Positions 17,330-25,450 of a DNA stretch of 64,000 nt are shown here, piece after piece. The notes under the pieces are model-generated. The model saw nothing but the letters and a program-made list of their open reading frames with translations, searched no databases and was not told where the DNA came from. The DNA comes from Pseudothioclava arenosa. Lineage in GTDB: Bacteria > Pseudomonadota > Alphaproteobacteria > Rhodobacterales > Rhodobacteraceae. A program made the position numbers and the translations under genes. Within the stretch, counting starts at the first letter, position 1, and each line of letters starts with the position of its first letter. The DNA lies in NCBI RefSeq assembly GCF_002358085.1, contig NZ_NTJD01000003.1, positions 248,001 to 312,000 of the forward strand, written 5' to 3'.

Positions 17330-20280
17330 GCCTGCGTCTGACCAAAGGCGGCCGCCTGATCGACCGCTCGAAACCGCTTGGCTTCCGCTTCAACGGCCAG
17401 CCGATGCATGGCTTTGCCGGTGACACGCTGGCCTCGGCGCTTCTGGGCGCGGGGCAGGCGATGGTGGGCCGCTCGTTCAAATATCACCGCCCGCGCGGCA
17501 TCGTCGCCTCGGGCGTCGAAGAGCCGAACGCGCTGTTGGGTCTGGGCACGGGGGCGCGGTTCGAACCCGACCAGCGCGCCACCACGACCGAACTCTTTGA
17601 AGGCGCCACCACCACCAGCCAGAACCACTGGCCGAGCCTCAAGTTCGACGTGGGCGCGATCAACGACAAACTCTACCGGTTGTTCCCGGCGGGGTTCTAC
17701 TACAAGACCTTCATGTTCCCGCGCTTTGCCTGGAAACATGTCTTCGAGCCGATCGTGCGGCAATCGGCGGGGCTTGGCGAAGTGCCGAAAGATGCCGATG
17801 TGGACCGTTACGAGCAGGCCTATGGCTATTGCGACGTGCTGGTCGCGGGTGGCGGTGTCGCGGGTCTTGCGGCGGCGCTTGAGGCCGGACGCAAGGGCCA
17901 GCGCGTGATCGTTCTTGAACAGACCCCGCATTGGGGTGGGCGCGCGATGGTCGATGGCGGCCAGATCGACGGCCATGACGCGGCCGACTGGGTCGCGGCG
18001 GCGCTGGCCGAGCTGAAGGCGATGGCGAATGTCTCGCTGCGCAACCGCACGATGGTGTCGGGGGTCTTCGATCATGGCTATGTGATCGGCTATCAGCGCG
18101 TCGGTGACGCCGAGCCGGGCAGCGACAAGCCGCGCCATCGGCTGTGGCGCATTCGCGCAGGGCAGATCGTGGTCGCGTCGGGCGCGATCGAGCGGCCGAT
18201 TTCCTTTGCGGGCAATGACCTGCCGGGCGTGATGCTGGCAGGGGCGGTGCGCGATTACATCATGAACTGGGCAGTGGCGCCGGGGCAACGCCTCGTGGTC
18301 GTGACCAACAATGACGACGCCTATCGCACCGCTCTGGCCGCGCTCGATGCGGGGCTTGAGGTGGCTGGTGTGGTCGATGCGCGTGAAGCCGCGAGTGGCC
18401 CGCTGATCGACGCGGTGAAGGCGCGCGGCGTCCGGGTCTACGAAGGCCACGGGATTGCCAAGGTCAAGGGCCGCGCCGAAGTCACCGGGGTCGAGCTGTG
18501 CCGTCAGGCCGGTGAAGGCACGGTGGTGATGGAGCTGGCCTGCGACGCGGTGGCGATGTCGGGCGGCTGGTCTCCGGCGGTGCACCTGTGGTCGCATTGC
18601 GGCGGCAAGCTCTTTTGGGACGAGGCGGCGGTGATGTTCCGCCCCGATCATGCCCGCCCGCCGACCGGCGCCGATGGCGAGGCGATGGCGCGGATCGTCG
18701 GTGCGGCCGACGGCAAGCTGCGTCTGTGCGAGATCATGGAAGAGTTCGGCCTTGGCGCCGTTGCCGACGAGGAAAGCGCGATCGAGCCGGTCTGGCTGAT
18801 GCCTGCGCGCGCGCCCGATGCGCTGCGCTTCAAGGCCTTCCTCGATTACCAGAACGACGTGAAAGTCTCCGACGTGCAGCTGGCTGCGCGCGAGGGCTAT
18901 GAATCGGTCGAACATACCAAGCGCTACACCACGCTCGGCATGGCGACGGATCAAGGTAAGCTGAGCAATATCAATGGCTTGGCGATCCTGTCGGATGCGC
19001 TGGGGCGGCCGATCCCGGCCACCGGCACGACCACCTTCCGCCCGCCCTACACGCCGATCAGCTTCGGCGCGATCACCGGCGAGGCGCGCGGCGAGCTGTT
19101 CCAGCCGCTGCGGCGCACGCCCATTCAGGGTTGGCACGCGGCGCGCGGCGCGCATTGGGAACCCGTCGGCCAATGGCGCCGCCCCTATTGCTACCCGCGT
19201 TCGGGCGAGGCGCATGGCGATGCCGTCAAGCGCGAGATCCTGACCACCCGCGAAAAGGTGGGGATGCTCGACGCCTCAACGCTGGGCAAGATCGTGGTCA
19301 AGGGGCCCGATGCGGGGCGCTTCCTCGACATGCTCTACACCAACCTGATGAGCACCCTTCCGGTCGGCAAATGCCGCTACGGGCTGATGTGCAACGAGAA
19401 CGGCTTCCTGATGGATGACGGGGTGGTGGTGCGTCTGTCGGAAGACAGCTGGCTGTGCCACACCACCTCGGGCGGGGCTGATCGCATCCACGGCTGGATG
19501 GAAGACTGGCTGCAATGCGAATGGTGGGACTGGAAGGTTTACACCGCCAACCTCACCGAGCAATTCGCGCAGGTCGCGGTGGTCGGCCCGAAGGCGCGCG
19601 CGGTGCTGGAAAAGCTGGGCGGCATGGATGTCTCGAAAGAGGCGCTGCCCTTCATGACCTATGTCGAGGGCGAGCTGGGCGGCTTCCGGGCCCGCGTGTT
19701 CCGGATCTCCTTCTCGGGCGAGCTGAGCTATGAAATCGCGGTGCCGACCAGCGAAGGCCTTGCCTTCTGGGAGGCCGTGGCCGAGGCGGGCGCCGAATTC
19801 GGCATCACGCCTTACGGCACCGAGGCGCTGCACGTGATGCGCGCCGAGAAGGGCTTCATCATGATCGGCGACGAGACCGACGGTACCGTGATCCCGCAGG
19901 ATCTGGGGCTGGGCTGGGCGATCTCGAAGAAGAAAGAGGATTATCTCGGCAAGCGCGCGCAGCAACGCTCGTACATGACCGACCCCGATCGCTGGAAGCT
20001 GGTGGGGCTGGAAACGCTCGATGGTTCGGTGCTGCCCGATGGCGTCTATGCGGTCGACGCAGGCCACAACGCGAACGGCCAGCGCAATGTGCAGGGCCGC
20101 GTGACCTCGACCTATTTCTCGCCGACGCTGGGTAAGGGCATCGCCATGGGCCTCGTGCGGCGTGGGCCGGACCGGATGGGCGAGGTGCTCGACTTCCCGG
20201 GCGATAACGGCGCCATCCACAAGGCGCGGATCGTCGATCCGTGCTTCTACGACAAGGAAGGGGAGAAGGCCAATGTCTGA
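17326..20280 (+). CDS. soxA: Sarcosine oxidase alpha subunit
   Basis: A 984-residue subunit that binds NAD+ and, through its C-terminal half, tetrahydrofolate. An N-terminal ferredoxin-like region (HGFAGDTLASALL) is followed by a dinucleotide fold with GGGVAG at residues 175-180. The region from about residue 600 is a GcvT/aminomethyltransferase-type domain (MLDASTLGKIVVKGPDAGRF, YGTEALHVMRAEKG). Its length is normal for the family. It overlaps soxD by 4 bp and soxG by 8 bp. Confidence 0.95.
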   Translation: MSLRLTKGGRLIDRSKPLGFRFNGQPMHGFAGDTLASALLGAGQAMVGRSFKYHRPRGIVASGVEEPNALLGLGTGARFEPDQRATTTELFEGATTTSQNHWPSLKFDVGAINDKLYRLFPAGFYYKTFMFPRFAWKHVFEPIVRQSAGLGEVPKDADVDRYEQAYGYCDVLVAGGGVAGLAAALEAGRKGQRVIVLEQTPHWGGRAMVDGGQIDGHDAADWVAAALAELKAMANVSLRNRTMVSGVFDHGYVIGYQRVGDAEPGSDKPRHRLWRIRAGQIVVASGAIERPISFAGNDLPGVMLAGAVRDYIMNWAVAPGQRLVVVTNNDDAYRTALAALDAGLEVAGVVDAREAASGPLIDAVKARGVRVYEGHGIAKVKGRAEVTGVELCRQAGEGTVVMELACDAVAMSGGWSPAVHLWSHCGGKLFWDEAAVMFRPDHARPPTGADGEAMARIVGAADGKLRLCEIMEEFGLGAVADEESAIEPVWLMPARAPDALRFKAFLDYQNDVKVSDVQLAAREGYESVEHTKRYTTLGMATDQGKLSNINGLAILSDALGRPIPATGTTTFRPPYTPISFGAITGEARGELFQPLRRTPIQGWHAARGAHWEPVGQWRRPYCYPRSGEAHGDAVKREILTTREKVGMLDASTLGKIVVKGPDAGRFLDMLYTNLMSTLPVGKCRYGLMCNENGFLMDDGVVVRLSEDSWLCHTTSGGADRIHGWMEDWLQCEWWDWKVYTANLTEQFAQVAVVGPKARAVLEKLGGMDVSKEALPFMTYVEGELGGFRARVFRISFSGELSYEIAVPTSEGLAFWEAVAEAGAEFGITPYGTEALHVMRAEKGFIMIGDETDGTVIPQDLGLGWAISKKKEDYLGKRAQQRSYMTDPDRWKLVGLETLDGSVLPDGVYAVDAGHNANGQRNVQGRVTSTYFSPTLGKGIAMGLVRRGPDRMGEVLDFPGDNGAIHKARIVDPCFYDKEGEKANV

Positions 20281-20824
20281 GGCGGTATCCGCGCTGGGCG
20301 GGAAATCGGTCAAGGGCTTTGCCGATGTGGCCGAAGCAGGGCTGGTCGGCATGGTCACGATCCGCGCCGATCTGGGCACGAAGGCGCTGGCCAAGGCGCT
20401 GAAGGCGCTGGGCCTGCCGGTGCCGGGCCAACGCCGGATCGAAAGCGCCGAGGGGCGCCAGATCGCCTGGATGAGCCCCGACGAGCTTTTGCTGATCTGC
20501 GCCTATGCCGAAGCACCCGCGCTGGTCGCGCAGCTCTCGGAGGCGCTGGCGAAAGAGCATGCGCTGGTGGTCGATGTCTCGGACGCGCGCGCGCTGTTCC
20601 GGGTGAACGGCACCAAGGCGGATCAGGTGCTGACCAAGCTCTGCCCGGTCGATTTCGCGCTCTTGCCCGACGGAGAGATCCGCCGCACCCGCGCGGCGCA
20701 GGTGGCGGTCGCGCTCTGGCGCTCGGACGAGGCCGAGATCTCGCTGATCTGTTTCCGCTCGGTCGCGGGCTATGTGTTTGACCTGCTCGAGGTCTCGGCG
20801 CGCAAGGGGGGCGAGCTGTCCTGA
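20273..20824 (+). CDS. soxG: Sarcosine oxidase gamma subunit
   Basis: A 183-residue subunit that caps the folate-binding part of sarcosine oxidase. The sequence has the typical LWRSDEAEISLICFRS and DVSDARALFRVNG segments. ATG 20273 has GGGAGAAGG upstream and overlaps the end of soxA by 8 bp. It closes the D-A-G translation-coupled block. A short hairpin lies 16 bp after the stop. Confidence 0.92.
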   Translation: MSEAVSALGGKSVKGFADVAEAGLVGMVTIRADLGTKALAKALKALGLPVPGQRRIESAEGRQIAWMSPDELLLICAYAEAPALVAQLSEALAKEHALVVDVSDARALFRVNGTKADQVLTKLCPVDFALLPDGEIRRTRAAQVAVALWRSDEAEISLICFRSVAGYVFDLLEVSARKGGELS

Positions 20825-20840
20825 TCCCTTGCTTGCGGTG

Positions 20841-20859
20841 CCTGCCGATTTGCGGCAGG
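20841..20859 (+). terminator. Short hairpin after soxG (attenuator or weak terminator)
   Basis: Perfect 7-bp stem CCTGCCG / CGGCAGG with loop ATTTG, 16 bp past the soxG stop and 29 bp before the next gene. There is no T tract, so it may reduce read-through or protect the 3' end rather than stop transcription. Confidence 0.4.
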
Positions 20860-20887
20860 GAAGAGGGACCGCAGCAGGAGAGACGCG

Positions 20888-21055
20888 ATGGATTACAGCA
20901 AATCGGGCGGGCCGAAACAGGGCAAGAACGCCCCGCGCCACACCGAACACAATATCAAGGGCTCCGAGAAAAACCCCTACGGTGTCCGCGCCCCCAAGGC
21001 AGAACTGCTTGCCCGGATGAAGGCGGCGGCGAAAAAGACCGATCCGAAAGGCTGA
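20888..21055 (+). CDS. Small basic conserved-looking protein after soxG
   Basis: A 55-residue, strongly basic, probably unstructured protein (KSGGPKQGKNAPRHTEHN, LLARMKAAAKKTD). AGGAG is well placed 7 bases before ATG 20888. Similar short proteins with an NAPRHTEHN-like core are, as I recall, present but unnamed in Rhodobacterales. The stop codon is followed at once by repeat copy 5. No function can be assigned. Confidence 0.62.
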   Translation: MDYSKSGGPKQGKNAPRHTEHNIKGSEKNPYGVRAPKAELLARMKAAAKKTDPKG

Positions 21056-21194
21056 GGGGGCTTTGCCCCCGCCCGCCTGCGGCGGCCTCCCCCAGAGTAT
21101 TTCCGGCTCAGTGAAAGGCCGGATCTCTCTTTTCATCGAGCCCAAAATACTCCGGGGGTGAATTGGCCCTCAGGCCAAGAGGGGGCAGCGCCCC
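21056..21194. repeat. REP-like mirrored intergenic element, copy 5 (double unit)
   Basis: A two-armed copy starting directly after the preceding TGA. The left arm runs GGGGGCTTTGCCCCC to CCCAGAGTATTT. The centre is GGCTCAGTGAAAGG...CTTTTCATCGAGCC. The right arm has AAATACTCCGGGGG, GGCCCTCAGGCC and GGGGGCAGCGCCCC. It lies between a small gene and sodB, 92 bp from the sodB start. Confidence 0.8.
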
Positions 21195-21286
21195 TTTCGC
21201 CTTTTTTCGATCCGCCCGCCCTTGACCTCTGGCGTGGGCGCGCTTCTATAAGGGTCAACATGCGAACCCATTGAAGGACGAGACTT

Positions 21287-21886
21287 ATGGCTTTCGAACT
21301 CCCCGATCTTCCCTATGCCCATGACGCGCTCGAAGCGCTTGGCATGTCGAAAGAGACGCTGGAATACCACCACGACCTGCACCACAAGGCCTATGTCGAC
21401 AACGGCAACAAGCTGATCGCTGGGACCGAATGGGAAGGCAAGTCGCTCGAAGACATCGTGCGCGGCACCTATCAGGCCGGCGCGGTTGCGCAGAACGGCA
21501 TCTTCAACAACGCCTCGCAGCATTGGAACCACGCCCAGTTCTGGGAAATGATGGGCCCGGGCGGCAAGGCGATGCCGGGCGAGCTGGACAAGGCGATCGT
21601 CGAGAGCTTTGGTTCGGTCGATAAATTCAAGGAAGATTTCGCCGCCGCGGGCGCGGGCCAGTTCGGCTCGGGCTGGTGCTGGCTGGTGAAGGACACCGAC
21701 GGCGGCCTCAAGGTCACCAAGACCGAAAACGGTGTGAACCCGCTTTGCTTCGGCCAGACCGCGCTTCTGGGCTGCGACGTGTGGGAACACTCCTATTACA
21801 TCGACTTCCGCAACAAGCGTCCGGCTTACCTGTCGAACTTCCTCGACAAGCTGGTGAACTGGGAAAACGTGGCTTCGCGCCTCTGA
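21287..21886 (+). CDS. sodB: Superoxide dismutase, Fe/Mn type
   Basis: A 199-residue Fe/Mn superoxide dismutase that converts superoxide to O2 and H2O2 in the cytoplasm. The metal ligands are in LEYHHDLHHKAYV, NHAQFWEMM, and the C-terminal DVWEHSYYIDFRNKRPAY. Length and motifs are normal. It is a single gene: a repeat upstream and a strong terminator downstream isolate it. Confidence 0.93.
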   Translation: MAFELPDLPYAHDALEALGMSKETLEYHHDLHHKAYVDNGNKLIAGTEWEGKSLEDIVRGTYQAGAVAQNGIFNNASQHWNHAQFWEMMGPGGKAMPGELDKAIVESFGSVDKFKEDFAAAGAGQFGSGWCWLVKDTDGGLKVTKTENGVNPLCFGQTALLGCDVWEHSYYIDFRNKRPAYLSNFLDKLVNWENVASRL

Positions 21887-21911
21887 TCCCGCCCGGAACG
21901 ACAGTTTCGAT

Positions 21912-21947
21912 GGCCCGCCGCATCCTCGGCGGGCCTTTTGCGTTTTT
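21912..21947 (+). terminator. Rho-independent terminator of sodB
   Basis: Perfect 9-bp stem GGCCCGCCG / CGGCGGGCC with a 6-base loop, followed by TTTTGCGTTTTT, 26 bp past the sodB stop. Confidence 0.88.
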
Positions 21948-22018
21948 GGCCCGGCTTCTGGTAAAACCGGGCTCCGACCCCCATCTTGAAGGCTGAAGCA
22001 AGACAAGAGGAGGTCGTC

Positions 22019-22462
22019 ATGCTGCTGTCCAAAGGACTCTGGATTGTTGTCGCGGATTCGGAAAAGGCCCTGGTCCTGAAGAACGAGGGGACGGGGCTTG
22101 ATCCGAAGCTGAGCTTTGTGCGCCGTGAGGAGGCGCCCGAGGTGGTGATCGCCTCGGATGCGCCGGGGCGGCGGGCCGATGTCGGTGCGGGTCAGCGTTC
22201 GGCAATGGAGGTGCCCGATTACACGCGTCTCAATGCCGAAGGGTTCATGGCCGATCTGGCCGGGGATCTGGCGCGGGCGCAGGTGAGGGGCGCCTTTGAC
22301 AAGCTGGTTCTGGTCGCGCCGCCACAGGTTCTGGGGGCTTTGCGCGCGGCGATGCCCGAGGGGCTTGCGGCCCATGTCGTGGCCGAGATCGACAAGACCC
22401 TGACCAAGCATCCTCTGCCCGAGATCGGCAAGATCGTCGCGCGGGAAATCGACACGCTCTGA
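22019..22462 (+). CDS. Host-attachment-family protein (PF10116)
   Basis: A 147-residue protein of the family named after an Agrobacterium attachment protein: WIVVADSEKALVLKNEG at the start, DYTRLNAEGFMADLAGDLA in the middle, and LVLVAPPQVLGALRAA followed by EIDKTLTKHPLPEI at the end. It is soluble and cytoplasmic by sequence. The fold resembles eRF1/RNase-like domains, so the family name may mislead about function. GAGGAGGT lies 5 bases before ATG 22019. Confidence 0.8.
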   Translation: MLLSKGLWIVVADSEKALVLKNEGTGLDPKLSFVRREEAPEVVIASDAPGRRADVGAGQRSAMEVPDYTRLNAEGFMADLAGDLARAQVRGAFDKLVLVAPPQVLGALRAAMPEGLAAHVVAEIDKTLTKHPLPEIGKIVAREIDTL

Positions 22463-22531
22463 TCGTCTCCGCCCCTTTCCTTTCCCGGCGCTTTCGGTCA
22501 GCGTGGCGCCGGGAAACCCGGGGCAGGCGTG

Positions 22532-23428
22532 ATGCAAGAATCGACCAAAGGTACGGTGGCGATGGTTCTGGCCTGCGTGGTCTGGGGGCTGTCGGGGCTG
22601 TATTACAAGGCGCTCTCCGAGGTGCCGCCGCTTGAGGTTTTGGCGCATCGCACGCTTTGGTCGATGGTGTTTCTGGGCGTGGTGCTCGCGCTCAAGGGGC
22701 GGTTGGACGAACTGGTCTCGGCGCTGCGTTCCAGCGCGATCTGGCGGCTTCTGGCCACTGCGGTGCTGATTTCGGTCAACTGGTTCGTGTTCATCTGGTC
22801 GGTGCAGGAAGGTCACGCAATCGAGGCTTCCTTCGGCTATTACATCTTTCCGCTGGTCGCGGTGGCGCTGGGCTGGATGGTGATCGGCGAAGAGATGAGC
22901 CGGGGGCAATGGGCCTCGGTGGCGCTGGCGGGGACGGGGGTTGCGGTGCTGGGCCTGGGCCTTGGCGTCGCGCCCTGGATCCCGCTGATCCTGGCCACCA
23001 CCTTTGGCGCCTATGGGCTGATCAAAAAACGCCTCTCGATCGGCTCGGCAGTCTCGGTTCTGGGCGAGACCCTGTTGCTGGCACCGGCGGCTTTTGCGGT
23101 GCTCTGGGCGCTGCATGAGGGCTGGATGGGCGACGGGCAGGGCGGGCATTTCGGCCGCGAGATTGGCCAGTCGGTGATGCTGGCGTTTTCGGGCGTGCTG
23201 ACGGGCGGGCCGCTGATGCTGTTTTCCTATGCCGCGCAGCGGGTGCGGATGGCCACGGTGGGGCTGGTGCAATACCTCAACCCGACGCTGCAATTTGCCG
23301 TCGCGGCGCTGGCCTTCGGCGAGCCGGTCACGGTCTGGCACGCGATCGCATTGGGGCTGATCTGGGCCGCGATCGCGATCTATTCGGTGCTGAGCCTGCG
23401 CGGGCGGCCCCGCCCCGCGCGGGCCTGA
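22532..23428 (+). CDS. rarD: RarD/EamA-family membrane transporter
   Basis: A 298-residue integral membrane protein with about ten hydrophobic segments in two EamA halves. The family features KGTVAMVLACVVWG near the start, SVNWFVFIWSV and VGLVQYLNPTLQF are present. The substrate of RarD proteins is not settled; export of metabolites is proposed for relatives. ATG 22532 follows GGGGCAGG; a GTG one codon upstream is possible. Its TGA abuts the stop codon of the convergent LOG-family gene. Confidence 0.85.
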   Translation: MQESTKGTVAMVLACVVWGLSGLYYKALSEVPPLEVLAHRTLWSMVFLGVVLALKGRLDELVSALRSSAIWRLLATAVLISVNWFVFIWSVQEGHAIEASFGYYIFPLVAVALGWMVIGEEMSRGQWASVALAGTGVAVLGLGLGVAPWIPLILATTFGAYGLIKKRLSIGSAVSVLGETLLLAPAAFAVLWALHEGWMGDGQGGHFGREIGQSVMLAFSGVLTGGPLMLFSYAAQRVRMATVGLVQYLNPTLQFAVAALAFGEPVTVWHAIALGLIWAAIAIYSVLSLRGRPRPARA

Positions 23429-23986
23429 TCAGGACAGCGCCTCGGTCAGCCGCGCTTCAAGCGCGGGCACATCGGGCGCGCTGATGACCAGATCCATCAG
23501 GCTTGGGTCGGCGAAACCCTCGGCGATCACATGCTCGACGAGGCGGATCAGGGGCTGCCAGTAACCATCCGTATCCAAAAGGAAAATCGGCTTCTTGTGG
23601 AGGCCGATCTGGCGCCAGGTCAGGACCTCGAAGAATTCATCCAGCGACCCCGCGCCACCCGGAAGCACTACGATCGCGTCCGAGTTCATGAACATCACCT
23701 TTTTGCGCTCGTGCATGTTCTCGGTGACGATGAAGGACGACAGGTCGCGCTTGCCGACCTCGCGCGGAAAGAGATGCTCGGGGATCACGCCGAAGGTCGC
23801 GCCGCCCGCAGCCTGCGTCGCGCGGGCGACCTCGCCCATCAGGCCCACATCGCCCGCGCCGTAAACCAGCCGCCAGCCACGCATGGCCAGCATCGCGCCG
23901 GTCTCGCGCGCGGCTTCGGTGTAGCTCGGGCGGGCGCCCGCGCGCGAGCCGCAGAAAACACAGACGGAACGCTGGGATTGGGTCAT
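23429..23986 (-). CDS. LOG-family nucleotide 5'-monophosphate phosphoribohydrolase
   Basis: A 185-residue Rossmann-fold protein of the lonely-guy family, with the catalytic motif PGGAGSLDE at residues 109-117 and the upstream ENMHERKKVMF segment. These enzymes cleave the base from cytokinin riboside monophosphates or AMP-like nucleotides. The bacterial role is likely purine nucleotide turnover, although cytokinin production is possible. It converges on rarD with no intergenic base. Confidence 0.87.
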   Translation of the reverse strand: MTQSQRSVCVFCGSRAGARPSYTEAARETGAMLAMRGWRLVYGAGDVGLMGEVARATQAAGGATFGVIPEHLFPREVGKRDLSSFIVTENMHERKKVMFMNSDAIVVLPGGAGSLDEFFEVLTWRQIGLHKKPIFLLDTDGYWQPLIRLVEHVIAEGFADPSLMDLVISAPDVPALEARLTEALS

Positions 23987-24096
23987 GGGGGCTCCTTATG
24001 TCGCATGAGCGGAGTTCTTGAGAGGTGATAGCCGGGTTGCTACTGTGCCTCAAGGCGCGTGACGCCGCGATGACAACGAAACGACAGGGGCGACGC

Positions 24097-25344
24097 ATGA
24101 GCAAGCGATCGGGTGGTATGTTCGCAGGGATTGCGACGGGAGTTCTGGCCGTGGTGGCTGTCATTCTGGGATGGCTGGTCTGGAGCGGGCAAAAGCCCGC
24201 GCCCGAAGCGATGGCGCCCGAGCCGGTCGCGGCAGTCGCGCCCGAGCCCGAGCCCGCGCCGGTCGAACCGGCCGCAGTGCCCGATGCGACGGCGGAGCCT
24301 GCTGTCGAGGTTGCGGCGGACCCGGCGCCCGCGGAGGCGCCCGATCTGGCCGAGACGCAGTTCGATCTGTTGCGCGGGGCGCCCGACGGTGGCCTTGTGG
24401 TCGCCGGCACGGCCGAGCCCGGCGCGCTGGTCGAGGTGATGCTGAACGGCGCCAAGATCGGTGAGGTCCGGGCGACCGAGCGGGGCGAGTACTCGATACT
24501 TCTGGAGGCGGGCGCTTCGGCGGACGATCGCCTGCTCACGCTGCGCGTCACTGGCGCCGATGGCGTCGCGCGCGAAGGCGCCGAAAGCCTTGTGGTCGAG
24601 GCTGGCGGGACTAGCGGCAAGGTTCTGGTCGCGGGGGCCGATGGCGTGCGGGTGCTGGCGGCTGCCGCCGAAACGCTGGTGATCGACACGCTCTCGAATC
24701 TGGCGGGAGCAGGGCAGGTGATCGCGGGGCGCGGTGCGCCCGCGGGCGCGGTTCTGCGCGCCTATCTCGACAATGCCGAGGTCGGTCTGGCCGCGCCGGA
24801 TGCGGAGGGCGCTTGGCAGATCGAGTTGCCCGCTTTTGGTGCCGGCGCGCATCTGTTGCGCGTCGATGCGCTGGATGCGGCGGGCAAGGTGATCGCGCGG
24901 GCCGAAACCGAGGTTGAAGGCGTCGCGGCGGAGCCGGACGTGGCGCCCGAAGCCATGCCAGTACCTCTCAGCGCGATGGCCGAGGACCGGCTGGCCGCAC
25001 GCGCCGAGGCCGAGGCCCAAGGGCTTCAGGCGGTCACGGGCGCGGGATCGGGGGCGACCCGCCCGGCGCTCGACGCCAGCGCCGAGCCTACCGTCGAGTC
25101 CACCGTCGAAGCCGCGCCGGACAGCGCAGAGGCGGCTCCCGCCACCATGGCCGAGCCGGGCGCAGACCCGGAGCGGGCCGCGCTGCGCCGGGTCACGATC
25201 TCCGAGGGCAACACGCTCTGGGCGATCGCGCGCGAGGCCTATGGCGATGGCTTCTTCTATGTGCGTGTCTTCGAGGCGAACCGCGATCAGATCCGCGACC
25301 CCGACCTGATCTATCCGGGGCAGGTCTTCACTTTGCCGCAATAA
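24097..25344 (+). CDS. Membrane-anchored LysM protein with two Ig-like repeats
   Basis: A 415-residue protein with one N-terminal membrane segment (FAGIATGVLAVVAVILGWLVW) and a Pro/Ala/Glu-rich linker. Two related Ig-like repeats follow (GTAEPGALVEVMLNG...GEYSI and GRGAPAGAVLRAYLD...GAWQIELPA), then another low-complexity linker, and a single LysM domain at the C-terminus (RVTISEGNTLWAIAREAYG). The layout suggests a cell-envelope protein reaching peptidoglycan. ATG 24097, with AGGGG upstream, is preferred over ATG 24070. A terminator follows. Confidence 0.75.
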   Translation: MSKRSGGMFAGIATGVLAVVAVILGWLVWSGQKPAPEAMAPEPVAAVAPEPEPAPVEPAAVPDATAEPAVEVAADPAPAEAPDLAETQFDLLRGAPDGGLVVAGTAEPGALVEVMLNGAKIGEVRATERGEYSILLEAGASADDRLLTLRVTGADGVAREGAESLVVEAGGTSGKVLVAGADGVRVLAAAAETLVIDTLSNLAGAGQVIAGRGAPAGAVLRAYLDNAEVGLAAPDAEGAWQIELPAFGAGAHLLRVDALDAAGKVIARAETEVEGVAAEPDVAPEAMPVPLSAMAEDRLAARAEAEAQGLQAVTGAGSGATRPALDASAEPTVESTVEAAPDSAEAAPATMAEPGADPERAALRRVTISEGNTLWAIAREAYGDGFFYVRVFEANRDQIRDPDLIYPGQVFTLPQ

Positions 25345-25392
25345 GCGGGGCTTCGGGGCTGGTCTCGGCCTGCCCGAGCGATTAGGTTGCGC

Positions 25393-25421
25393 AAGGCCCG
25401 GGCAGACCCCCGGGCCTTTTC
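25393..25421 (+). terminator. Rho-independent terminator of the LysM protein gene
   Basis: Perfect 10-bp stem AAGGCCCGGG / CCCGGGCCTT with a 6-base loop, followed by TT, 48 bp past the stop and 30 bp before the exporter start. Confidence 0.82.
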
Positions 25422-25450
25422 GATTGCCGATGCCAGCCAAGAGGCCAGCC

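Noticed and set aside
17245-19215. Minus-strand open frame of 656 codons over sarcosine oxidase alpha
   Set aside because: Shadow of soxA; no start signal or recognisable domain.
15443-20824. Reading the sarcosine oxidase genes as part of the sulfur-oxidation cluster because both use the symbols soxA, soxB and soxD
   Set aside because: The flavin and folate domains and zinc subunit identify sarcosine oxidase; the symbols coincide by historical naming only.
22019-22462. Plant or animal host interaction locus
   Set aside because: The family name attachment protein is historical; the sequence is a soluble cytoplasmic-type protein without export signals, and no other symbiosis or virulence genes are near.
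21170-23341. Minus-strand open frame of 723 codons across sodB, the attachment-family gene and rarD
   Set aside because: Antisense shadow spanning three recognisable genes and a terminator; composition typical of GC-skewed noise.
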